Assembly: GCF_000832065.1 (NCBI RefSeq)
Contig: NZ_JXQM01000001.1
Location: 186,001-250,000, forward strand
Length of the DNA stretch: 64,000 bases
Direction: 5' to 3'
From: Nitrosospira sp. NpAV
GTDB taxonomy: Bacteria; Pseudomonadota; Gammaproteobacteria; Burkholderiales; Nitrosomonadaceae
This document shows positions 56,359 to 64,000 of this stretch, one piece after another. A model generated the notes under the pieces. That model worked only from the letters and a program-made list of their open reading frames with translations. It had not been told where the DNA came from and did not search any database. Every line of letters starts with the position of its first letter. Position 1 is the first letter of the stretch. Made by a program: the position numbers and the translations under genes.

Positions 56359-59079
56359 TTAGTGTGCCTGTTCCCAATTCGGCCCCACGCCCACCTCCAC
56401 CAACAGTGGCACATCGAGTTTCGCTGCGCCACCCATCAGCAGCGGCAACTCAGCTTTTATCGTTTCGATTTCATCATCCGGTACTTCCAGTACCAACTCG
56501 TCATGGACCTGCATGATAAGCTTGCTACGCAAATTCACCCTCGCTAACCAGCCATGCACCGCGATCATGGCGAGCTTGATGATATCGGCGGCGGTGCCTT
56601 GCATGGGCGCGTTGATTGCAGCGCGTTCCGCACCCTGCCTGCGATTGCCATTGGAACTATTGATCTCCGGCAACCATAGTCTGCGTCCGAATACGGTTTC
56701 GACATAGCCGGTTTTTCTGGCGTTTTCCCGGGTGCGTTGCATGTAATTCGCGACTCCCGGATAGCGGGTGAAGTACCGCTCCATGTACGCACGGGCAGCA
56801 GAGCGTTCAATACCGAGCTGCGAGGCGAGACCAAATTCAGACATGCCGTAAATCAGCCCGAAGTTGATGATTTTGGCGTAGCGGCGCTGCTCATTGTTTA
56901 CCGCCTCCAGTGCGGCGCCAAACACCTCCGCTGCAGTGGCGCGATGGATGTCCTCGCCTGCGGCGAATGCTTTGAGTAATCCCGCGTCCTGTGATATGTG
57001 CGCCATGATGCGTAGCTCGATCTGCGAATAGTCGGCGGAGATAATGTGATGCCCCGGCGATGCGATAAACGCTTCGCGGATACGGCGCCCTTCGGCAGTG
57101 CGCACCGGGATGTTTTGCAGGTTGGGCTCGTTGCTGGCGAGCCGCCCGGTCACTGCTACCGCCTGCGCGTAATTGGTGTGCACGCGTCCGGTGGCGGCAT
57201 CTACCATGCGCGGCAGCTTGTCCGTGTAAGTCGACTTGAGCTTGGCAAGCCCCCGGTAATCGAGCAGGATTTTTGCCAAGGGATAATCCCGCGCAAGTTG
57301 TTGCAGCACGTCTTCATCGGTGGACGGTGTGCCGCCCGGTGTTTTCTTGATAACCGGGAGCTTGAGCTGATTGAACAGTATCTCCTGAATTTGCCTGGGT
57401 GAATTCAGATTGAATGGTTGCCCGGCGATTGCGTGTGCCTGGTTTTCCAGCGCCAGCATTTTCTCCCCCAGTTCACGGCTTTGGATTTCCAGCAACTTCA
57501 AGTCCAGCAATACACCGTTACGCTCCATTTCAAATAGTATATTCAATACAGGCATTTCAAGTGCGCGATAGATATAATCGAGCTTTACCTCCTTCGCTAT
57601 TTCGGGATAGAGGTGTTGATGCAGTTGCAGCGTGATATCGGCATCCTCTGCCGCATATTGCGCCGCGCGTTCGATATCCACCTGATCAAAACTTATACGC
57701 CCCGCCCCCTTGCCGGTGATTTCGTCATAGGCAATGGTCTTGGCTCCAAGGTGCCTCAGCGCAAGATTATCCATGTCATGCGGACGGTGCGACTCCAGTA
57801 CGTAGGATTGCAATAGCGTATCGTGGGCAATACCGTTCAAGGTAATGCCATGGTTGGCAAAAATGTGTTTATCATACTTGAGATTCTGGCCTGCTTTGGC
57901 TTTGCCCGCATCTTCCAGCCAGGGTTTGAGTTTATCGATCACGCGATCGACCGGCAGTTGCTGGGGAGCGCCTGCATACCGGTGCGTCAGCGGCAGGTAA
58001 GCCGCCTGATGAGGTTCAACGGAAAACGAAATTCCGACGAGTTGCGCCTGCATCGGATCCAGCCCGGTGGTTTCCGTATCCAACGAAACCAAAGGAGCGG
58101 CATGGATGCGTGCGATCCATTCATCCAGTTGGCCTTGCGTGAGAATAGTCTGGTAGTCCGCCGCCGGCATCGTATCCGCATCCGCTTTCTGAGATATGAT
58201 GGCTGAGGACGTATTGTCAATCGCCCCTGGACCGGTCTCCCGCAATTCCCGCAACCAGGTTTTAAAATCCAGCCGCTCATACAGCTCGGCCAGTTTTATG
58301 GTATTCCGCGGCTGCAGCCCAAGATCGTGTAGACCGACAGGTAACACCACGTCACACTTGATAGCCAGTAATTCGCGCGACCGGCTTAGCCAATCGAGCG
58401 CCGCGCGCAAATTTTCCCCCACCACCCCGCCAATCTCACTGGCATGAATAACAAGATTATCCAACGTGCCATATTGGGTGAGCCATTTCACCGCGGTTTT
58501 GGGACCGACCTTTTCCACGCCCGGAATGTTGTCCACCGTGTCGCCCACCAATGCCAGATAATCAAGCATGCGTGCGGGTGGCACGCCAAATTTGGCAAGC
58601 ACCGCCGCTTCATCGAGCATCTCGTTGCTCATGGTATTGATCAGCGTCACTTGCGGATCCACCAGTTGCGCGATGTCCTTGTCACCGGTGGAAATAATGC
58701 AACGCATGTTTTCGCGCACGGCCTGTTTAACCAGTGTACCAATCACATCATCCGCCTCTACGCCTTCCACGATCAGCATGGGCCAACCCAGCGCGTTTAT
58801 GCACTCATGCAGCGGCGCGATCTGCGCCGCCAGATCGTCAGGCATGGGAGGACGATGCGATTTATATTCCGCATAGAGGTCGTCGCGAAAAGTCTTGCCT
58901 TTTGCATCAAATACGCACGCGCTATAATGAGCCTGGTAATCCTTGTGCAAACGGCGCAGCATGTTGAGGACGCCATAGATCGCACCGGTCGGTTCATTAT
59001 TGCGATTGCGCAAATCCGGCAGCGCGTGGAAAGCACGATACAGATAGGACGAACCATCAACCAGCAGCAATGTTTTCAT
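56359..59079 (-). CDS. polA: DNA polymerase I
   Basis: 906 residues. 5'-3' exonuclease domain at ~1-290 (LLLVDGSSYLYRAFHALPDL, GVEADDVIGTLVKQA, STGDKDIAQLVDP); 3'-5' proofreading domain at ~310-500 with the catalytic pair in VSLDTETTGLDPMQAQLVGI; polymerase domain to the end with motif A ISADYSQIELRIMAHIS, motif B RRYAKIINFGLIYGMSEFGL and motif C MQVHDELVLEVPDDE. All active-site residues are present. Divergent from the LOG gene (20 bases between starts). Confidence 0.98.
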   Translation of the reverse strand: MKTLLLVDGSSYLYRAFHALPDLRNRNNEPTGAIYGVLNMLRRLHKDYQAHYSACVFDAKGKTFRDDLYAEYKSHRPPMPDDLAAQIAPLHECINALGWPMLIVEGVEADDVIGTLVKQAVRENMRCIISTGDKDIAQLVDPQVTLINTMSNEMLDEAAVLAKFGVPPARMLDYLALVGDTVDNIPGVEKVGPKTAVKWLTQYGTLDNLVIHASEIGGVVGENLRAALDWLSRSRELLAIKCDVVLPVGLHDLGLQPRNTIKLAELYERLDFKTWLRELRETGPGAIDNTSSAIISQKADADTMPAADYQTILTQGQLDEWIARIHAAPLVSLDTETTGLDPMQAQLVGISFSVEPHQAAYLPLTHRYAGAPQQLPVDRVIDKLKPWLEDAGKAKAGQNLKYDKHIFANHGITLNGIAHDTLLQSYVLESHRPHDMDNLALRHLGAKTIAYDEITGKGAGRISFDQVDIERAAQYAAEDADITLQLHQHLYPEIAKEVKLDYIYRALEMPVLNILFEMERNGVLLDLKLLEIQSRELGEKMLALENQAHAIAGQPFNLNSPRQIQEILFNQLKLPVIKKTPGGTPSTDEDVLQQLARDYPLAKILLDYRGLAKLKSTYTDKLPRMVDAATGRVHTNYAQAVAVTGRLASNEPNLQNIPVRTAEGRRIREAFIASPGHHIISADYSQIELRIMAHISQDAGLLKAFAAGEDIHRATAAEVFGAALEAVNNEQRRYAKIINFGLIYGMSEFGLASQLGIERSAARAYMERYFTRYPGVANYMQRTRENARKTGYVETVFGRRLWLPEINSSNGNRRQGAERAAINAPMQGTAADIIKLAMIAVHGWLARVNLRSKLIMQVHDELVLEVPDDEIETIKAELPLLMGGAAKLDVPLLVEVGVGPNWEQAH

Positions 59080-59099
59080 TTAACTTCCAAAGGTTTCCA

Positions 59100-59828
59100 A
59101 TGAGCACGCAAGACAAATTGGCGCGTACCATGACGAATGATTTCCGGGAAAAAACCTGGTCGGCGAGGGAATCGTGGCGCGTGTTCGGCATTATGGCAGA
59201 ATTTGTGGAAGCTACGGAACGCTTGAATTCGATTCGGCCAGCAGTGAGTATTTTCGGCAGTGCACGTACGCTTCCTGATCATCCCAACTATATATTAACC
59301 GAACAGATCGCCCGGCAATTGTCCGATGCCGGCTTTTCGGTAATTTCGGGAGGCGGTCCAGGTATCATGGAAGCGGCTAATAAAGGCGCCTATTTTGGCA
59401 CGTCGCCGAGTATCGGCCTGAATATTCAGCTTCCACACGAACAACATCGCAATATTTACCAGGACGTCAGCCAGACATTTCGTCATTTCTTTGCGCGCAA
59501 ATACATGTTCGTGAAATTCGCCACCGCTTATGTCGTGTTACCGGGCGGATTCGGCACGCTGGACGAACTGATGGAAGCACTCACGCTGGTTCAAACCGGC
59601 AAGACCCGGAAAATGCCGATTATTCTGGTTTGCTCGGACTTCTGGCGCGGCATGCTCGACTGGTTGCAGCATACCCTCGTAACCGAGGGCATGATCGCGC
59701 CAGAGGATATGGATTTGATTCAGGTGATCGATGAACCCCGTGAGGTAGTCAAGGCAATCTTCCAGTATTATGAAACGAGCGGTTTCGAACCCTCCGCGGC
59801 GGAACGGGAAGTTCAACTCAATCTATAA
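59100..59828 (+). CDS. LOG-family protein (TIGR00730)
   Basis: 242 residues from ATG 59100. SIFGSARTLPDHPNYILTEQ, the nucleotide-binding ISGGGPGIMEAANKGAYFG (~88-106) and the PGGFGTLDELMEAL motif (~157) define the lysine-decarboxylase-like / LOG fold. LOG enzymes release cytokinin bases or hydrolyse AMP; the long bacterial forms like this may be PpnN-like in activity, which is untested here. Starts just before polA on the other strand, with the DUF2782 gene 52 bases downstream. Confidence 0.9.
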   Translation: MSTQDKLARTMTNDFREKTWSARESWRVFGIMAEFVEATERLNSIRPAVSIFGSARTLPDHPNYILTEQIARQLSDAGFSVISGGGPGIMEAANKGAYFGTSPSIGLNIQLPHEQHRNIYQDVSQTFRHFFARKYMFVKFATAYVVLPGGFGTLDELMEALTLVQTGKTRKMPIILVCSDFWRGMLDWLQHTLVTEGMIAPEDMDLIQVIDEPREVVKAIFQYYETSGFEPSAAEREVQLNL

Positions 59829-59880
59829 AATCCGGGTTCTTTCAGATAGAATGGGTGCGTTGACCCTGCCAGGAGCAGTC

Positions 59881-60252
59881 ATGCGTCTAATAATTCTGAT
59901 TTTGTTATTGAGCGCCGCACTGCCAGCAGCGGCGCAATCCAAGCCCAGTAGGCCCAAAGACCTGCAGCCCATACCGGAAGTACCAGAACCACCAGAAATC
60001 GCCTTGCCATCGCCGGGCAGTGACCAGGATGATGCCGCGCTTGAACCACAGGTTACCATCACCAAACGCGGAGAGGATAAGATCGAAGAATACCGTATCA
60101 ATGGACGTCTCTATATGATTAAAGTAACTCCCCGCATTGGTCTGCCGTATTATCTGATTGACAACCAGGGAGACGGGACGTTTTCCGCTGGCGGCTCTGG
60201 CGGCCTCGATCAGAATATCCGACCACCCATGTGGATATTACGCCAGTTTTAA
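59881..60252 (+). CDS. DUF2782 periplasmic protein
   Basis: 123 residues. A signal peptide (MRLIILILLLSAALPAAAQS), a Pro/Glu-rich linker, then the small DUF2782 core: QVTITKRGEDKIEEYRINGR, YMIKVTPRIGLPYYLID and a Gly-rich end with MWILRQF. Function unknown; in beta-proteobacteria it is regularly found between polA and thrB, as here. Confidence 0.88.
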   Translation: MRLIILILLLSAALPAAAQSKPSRPKDLQPIPEVPEPPEIALPSPGSDQDDAALEPQVTITKRGEDKIEEYRINGRLYMIKVTPRIGLPYYLIDNQGDGTFSAGGSGGLDQNIRPPMWILRQF

Positions 60253-60612
60253 CCAGCTAATCCGTCGGGACGCGTGTGATGGCGAGGCGGGTTGCGAGAC
60301 AGTTTGCCGGTTGAAAGAAAGTCCATAGCGGGTCTATGGACACCGGGCAAGCAGCGAGAATGGCCGCAAACCGACCACTGGCACTCGGGCACGCTCGCGG
60401 CGCCGCCTAATGGGATTATCCATGTTTAACTTGATTCCTGTGGTTGGACAGGATGAAGGTTTGCGGAGAATCTGTGCGGCTCATGGCGGCCAATTGACAA
60501 ATGAATTGAAAAATGAGCAGTCGACCTCCGGATTTAGGTTAAAATATCCGTAAAGAATAAGAAGATCGCGCATCTTATCCATCTTCTCCTCCCCCTTCTT
60601 TTTCTCTCGCTC
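60253..60612. other. gene-free region before thrB
   Basis: 360 bases with a perfect 8-bp hairpin, GTCCATAG, loop CGGGT, CTATGGAC (60321-60341), without a T-run. A GGATTTAGG word lies at 60530-60538, 75 bases before thrB, shared with the regions before the ABC exporter and proC. No gene seen. Confidence 0.45.
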
Positions 60613-61563
60613 ATGTCTGTCTTCACTACCGTTACTCAGCCTCAGCTTTCCGCATGGCTGAAAAACTATTCGCTGGGCACACTGATTGATCTGCAGGGCA
60701 TCTCCTCCGGCATCGAAAATACGAATTATTTTGTTACCACCAGTCAAGGTAGGTATGTTCTCACCTTGTTTGAGAAACTAACCTCGTCCGAGCTGCCTTA
60801 CTACCTGAATCTGATGGCATATTTGTCGCGCTGCGGCATCCCTTGTCCTTGTCCGGTCGCCAATCTCAACCAGAGACTTCTTGGTGAACTAAACGGTAAG
60901 CCGGCAAGCATCGTTACCTGTTTGCCCGGCAAATCACAGGAACATCCTACCCTCGCACATTGTGCCGAAGTGGGTGCGCTCCTGGCGAATATGCACTTGG
61001 CGGGCCTTGCCTATCCTGAAAAAATGGAAAACCCGCGGGGTCCCGAATGGTGTAAAGCCACGGCACCCTTCGTCATACCATTTCTTACCAGGGAGGAAAG
61101 AGCGATTCTCGAAGAAGAGTTGCATTTCCAGTCGTTGTATCGTTTCGAAGATCTGCCGCGTGGCGTGATCCATGCGGACTTGTTTCGCGACAACGTACTG
61201 TTCATCGACGACACGATAGGAGGGGTCATCGATTTCTATTTCGCCTGCAACGATGTGTTGCTGTACGATCTCGCCATTACGGCCAATGACTGGTGTCTGA
61301 ATGAAAATGGCGAACTGGATGTAAACCGTGTGCTGTCGTTACTCGAAGCCTATCACCGCATCCGACCGCTCACCCCTGTCGAACACGGTGCCTGGCCAGT
61401 GCTGCTGCGAGCCGGGGCTTTGCGTTTCTGGTTGTCGCGGTTGCATGATTATCACTTGCCGCGCATGGGAGAACTTACCCATGCCAAGAATCCTGCTCAC
61501 TTTATGCGCACCTTAAAAAACCATGCGGCTTTCCACACAAGGCTGGCACAAGTTTGGGTATGA
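60613..61563 (+). CDS. thrB: homoserine kinase, APH type
   Basis: 316 residues. Phosphorylates homoserine on the way to threonine. This is the aminoglycoside phosphotransferase-like form used by beta- and alpha-proteobacteria, not the GHMP one. [20 protein letters not shown] is the P-loop-like start, the catalytic loop is [13 protein letters not shown], and the metal-binding Asp is in [19 protein letters not shown]. Standard length; upstream of a BPSS1780-type gene as usual. Confidence 0.95.
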   Translation: MSVFTTVTQPQLSAWLKNYSLGTLIDLQGISSGIENTNYFVTTSQGRYVLTLFEKLTSSELPYYLNLMAYLSRCGIPCPCPVANLNQRLLGELNGKPASIVTCLPGKSQEHPTLAHCAEVGALLANMHLAGLAYPEKMENPRGPEWCKATAPFVIPFLTREERAILEEELHFQSLYRFEDLPRGVIHADLFRDNVLFIDDTIGGVIDFYFACNDVLLYDLAITANDWCLNENGELDVNRVLSLLEAYHRIRPLTPVEHGAWPVLLRAGALRFWLSRLHDYHLPRMGELTHAKNPAHFMRTLKNHAAFHTRLAQVWV

Positions 61564-61620
61564 GCTGTAACCGCACGCCAAGATTGGATAGCAGGCGCTA
61601 CTCTATCGGAGATACAAAAA

Positions 61621-62352
61621 ATGGAAGTCAGGCAAGTCGATGCAAAACAAGGGTGGCAATGGATTATGACGGGCTTCTTCATATTCCGTCAGATTCCGGT
61701 GATGTGGATATTACTGTGCACCACCTTGCTTCTCATCGCTGCCACGTTGTCGCTTATCCCAATGGCAGGGCAATTCATTTTTACGCTTCTTTCACCGGTA
61801 TTTTTAGCGGGACTGATGATAGGATGCAGGGCGCTCGAACAAGGCGAAAAACTGGAGATCGCTCACTTGCTTGCAGGTTTCAGGAACACCTCTGGACCTC
61901 TGATCACGATAGGAGGAATTTATCTGGTAGGACAAGTATTAATCCTTGGCATATTCATGCTTGTCGGGGGTGACGTACTGATGGACCTGTTGATAGAAGG
62001 AAAGCGGGTCGACGAGAATGAATTGAAAAATGTCTCCGGCGATATGTTGTCCGCCTCGCTGGTCGGGCTATCGCTTTCCATCCCGCTGATGATGGCTACC
62101 TGGTTTGCGCCTCTGCTGGTGATATTCAATGGCATGCCCGCGGTGGATGCGATGCGGCTAAGCTTTTTTGCTTGCCTGAAAAACATTATAGCGTTCCAGA
62201 TTTATGGCATTACGCTAGTGGCGCTGACGATACTCGCCTCGATACCCTATGGTCTGGGATTATTCGTATTGGTGCCGACCCTGTTTGCCTCGATTTACGC
62301 AAGCTACAGGGATATCTTCGTGGATACAGCCGAATCAGCCGAATCAGCTTGA
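61621..62352 (+). CDS. BPSS1780 family membrane protein
   Basis: 243 residues with five to six hydrophobic segments, e.g. LLCTTLLLIAATLSLIPMAG, MIGCRALEQGEKLEIAHLL (cytosolic loop), ILGIFMLVGGDVLMDLL and YGLGLFVLVPTLFASIYASY. The WQWIMTGFFIFRQIPVMW start is typical of the DUF2189-like/BPSS1780 set seen after thrB in beta-proteobacteria. Function unknown. Confidence 0.85.
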   Translation: MEVRQVDAKQGWQWIMTGFFIFRQIPVMWILLCTTLLLIAATLSLIPMAGQFIFTLLSPVFLAGLMIGCRALEQGEKLEIAHLLAGFRNTSGPLITIGGIYLVGQVLILGIFMLVGGDVLMDLLIEGKRVDENELKNVSGDMLSASLVGLSLSIPLMMATWFAPLLVIFNGMPAVDAMRLSFFACLKNIIAFQIYGITLVALTILASIPYGLGLFVLVPTLFASIYASYRDIFVDTAESAESA

Positions 62353-62360
62353 GCGGTGAA

Positions 62361-64000
62361 TTACGCAGGGGTCAGCTTGGCATATTCCAGCAATAACCAC
62401 TTCGTGCCGGTACGGCCGAATCTGACCTCAACGCGGGCGTCCGCTCCGTGACCTTCACAATTGACTATCACCCCCGTGCCGAACTTGGCGTGAATCACGT
62501 TCTGTCCTATGCGCCATTGGGATGCCGCGGTATCCCGAATATTCGATGCGCGAGCTTGAGCACCATAATCAGTTTCCTGGATAACCCGGCCTGGACCTTG
62601 CCTCCTTGTCCCCCATTCCTCGTTCATGAGCGATGTCTTCTGCACTGGCTGAAGCCACTTGAGCAAGCTATCCGGAACTTCGTGCAGGAAACGTGAGGGA
62701 ATATTGTAGCGGGTCTGGCCATGCAACATGCGGCTTTGAGCAAAACTCAGATACAACCGCCGTCGGGCCCGGGTCAACGCTACATACATTAAACGTCTTT
62801 CCTCTTCCACGCCTCCTGCTTCGTTGCGACTGTTGTCGTGGGGAAATAAACCCTCCTCCAGTCCGCTCAGAAAAACGCTGTGAAATTCCAATCCCTTGGC
62901 TGAATGCACCGTCATCAACTGCAGCGCATCCTGGCCGCCACCGGCCTGATGCTCACCCGCTTCCAGCGATGCATGGCTTAGAAATGCCGTGAGACTATCA
63001 TCTTCGGCTTCATGCACAAAGCTGGTGGCGGCATTGATCAATTCATTCAGGTTTTCCAGGCGATCCGCCCCCTCGCGTTCAGCACGATAATGCGCCACTA
63101 GTCCGCTACGCTCCAGCATATGTTCGACGACTTCCGGTAACGGCAATTTTTCGCAAACTTGATGCATCGATTCGATCAATACGGCAAACCCCTCGACCCC
63201 CTTCTTTGGCTTATCCAACCATGGATTGCCGTCAAGCCTGCCCGTGGCTGGGACGGAAACTGCTCCACTTCTGTATTTTGACAGCATTGCCGCCCATAAA
63301 CTTCCTCCCTGCCGCTTGGCCTCGTCCTGCAACTGCTCCAGGCTGCGCATACCAATACCTCGCACGGGGAAGTTGATGACCCTGAGCAACGCGTTGTCGT
63401 CTTCGGGATTTGCTATCAGGCGCAAATATGCCAAGGCATGCTTGATTTCCTGACGTTCGAAGAAACGCATGCCGCCATATACCCGGTAAGCCAATGAAGC
63501 ATTGAACAAGGCGTGCTCCAGTACGCGCGATTGTGCGTTGGAACGATAAAGCAATGCTATTTGGGACAGTGCCACGCCCTCGGCACGAAGCGATTTTACT
63601 TCGTCCACGATGAAAGAAGCCTCATCGAAATCGGTCGGGGCGTTATACACGCGCAGCGGTTCGCCATGGCCTTCCGAAGTCCACAGATTCTTGCCAAGAC
63701 GACTGCTATTGTTGCGTATCAGCGTATTGGCCGCATTTAGAATATTGCCGTGAGAGCGATAGTTCTGCTCCAGCTTGATGATTTTAGAGATGTGAAAATC
63801 TCTCTCGAAATCCTTCATATTGCCGGTGTTCGCACCACGGAACGCATAAATGCTCTGATCATCGTCGCCAACCGCAAACACCGCGGCCCGGTTGCCGGCG
63901 AGCAGTTTTAGCCATCGATACTGCAAGCGATTGGTATCCTGAAATTCATCCACCAGGATATGGGTAAAGCGGCCACGATAGTGCTCGCGCAGATGTTCGC
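62361..64000 (-). CDS. uvrD: UvrD/Rep-type DNA helicase, C-terminal part
   Basis: About 546 C-terminal residues; the N-terminus lies beyond the right window edge and the frame is open to base 64000. Superfamily 1A helicase motifs: II (HILVDEFQDTNRLQY), III (VGDDDQSIYAFRGA), IV (KLEQNYRSHGNIL), V/VI (LMTVHSAKGLEFHSVFLSGL and YVALTRARRRLYLSF). The C-terminal Tudor-like end, with WRIGQNVIHAKFGTGVIVN, is typical of UvrD/PcrA rather than Rep. Acts in mismatch and excision repair as a 3'-5' helicase. Converges on the BPSS1780-like gene, 8 bases apart. Confidence 0.93.
   Translation of the reverse strand, partial: EHLREHYRGRFTHILVDEFQDTNRLQYRWLKLLAGNRAAVFAVGDDDQSIYAFRGANTGNMKDFERDFHISKIIKLEQNYRSHGNILNAANTLIRNNSSRLGKNLWTSEGHGEPLRVYNAPTDFDEASFIVDEVKSLRAEGVALSQIALLYRSNAQSRVLEHALFNASLAYRVYGGMRFFERQEIKHALAYLRLIANPEDDNALLRVINFPVRGIGMRSLEQLQDEAKRQGGSLWAAMLSKYRSGAVSVPATGRLDGNPWLDKPKKGVEGFAVLIESMHQVCEKLPLPEVVEHMLERSGLVAHYRAEREGADRLENLNELINAATSFVHEAEDDSLTAFLSHASLEAGEHQAGGGQDALQLMTVHSAKGLEFHSVFLSGLEEGLFPHDNSRNEAGGVEEERRLMYVALTRARRRLYLSFAQSRMLHGQTRYNIPSRFLHEVPDSLLKWLQPVQKTSLMNEEWGTRRQGPGRVIQETDYGAQARASNIRDTAASQWRIGQNVIHAKFGTGVIVNCEGHGADARVEVRFGRTGTKWLLLEYAKLTPA

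Noticed and set aside
58444-59103. 219-residue plus-strand open frame
   Set aside because: Antisense shadow of polA's 5' exonuclease domain.
1-64000. CRISPR array
   Set aside because: No regularly spaced direct repeats found; the only direct repeat noted has two copies 4.3 kb apart.

Overview
The window looks like a chromosomal segment of a beta-proteobacterium. The housekeeping blocks are typical of that class: lolB-ispE-tRNA-Gln-prs-rplY-pth-ychF, rpsP-rimM-trmD-rplS, aspS next to a DUF502 protein and an FmdB protein, and APH-type thrB followed by a BPSS1780-like membrane protein. My impression is family Nitrosomonadaceae (Nitrosospira-like). This is inferred from protein style and gene order; no diagnostic ammonia-oxidation gene is in view.

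Left part (1-9,600) is an accessory region. It starts with the C-terminus of a catalase and a divergent LuxR-type regulator. Then come a truncated subtilisin-like protease, an unrecognised 485-residue protein with a small lipoprotein overlapping its end, and a decayed IS3-family element whose transposase has lost its catalytic Glu. Two further lipoproteins (one a probable alpha/beta hydrolase) and a truncated phage-type integrase close the region. It reads as an old, partly decayed island.

From 9,600 to 21,300 the content is core: EVE protein, TSUP permease, purE-purK-purC, a PsiE-like protein, a tightly overlapped block (EEP-family hydrolase, Sua5/TsaC, HAD hydrolase), nadA, nudB, aspS, DUF502 and FmdB.

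From 21,476 to 32,575 a defence island sits between the FmdB gene and ychF. It holds a ParE-like toxin with a broken antitoxin and then a compact same-strand cassette: small HTH protein, Snf2-type helicase, AIPR protein, type III-like DNA methyltransferase (Mod) and type III-like restriction helicase-nuclease (Res). The last four genes are joined by stop/start overlaps or an 8-base gap. A decayed abortive-infection gene (Abi_C/HEPN-like) follows. Two helicases, two predicted nuclease centres and one methyltransferase would make a composite restriction/abortive-infection system; this is the most interesting part of the window.

From 32,591 to 46,924 the content is again core: ychF, pth, rplY, prs, tRNA-Gln, ispE, lolB, a TPR lipoprotein, a Gld-like ABC exporter, mutM, proC, yggT, DUF167 and an RluE-like pseudouridine synthase. 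A 269-bp MITE-like element lies between rplY and pth. A short intergenic repeat occurs before the ABC genes and again before proC.

From 46,925 to 53,900 the region is mixed: a lipoprotein with a strong hairpin before it, a periplasmic copper/redox cluster (cupredoxin, DUF411, lipoprotein cytochrome c), a broken mgtC, an outer-membrane porin, and a 61-codon scrap resembling a Mg2+-transporting P-type ATPase. From 54,059 to the end lie rplS-trmD-rimM-rpsP, polA, a LOG-family gene, DUF2782, thrB, a membrane protein and the C-terminal part of a UvrD/Rep helicase cut by the window edge.
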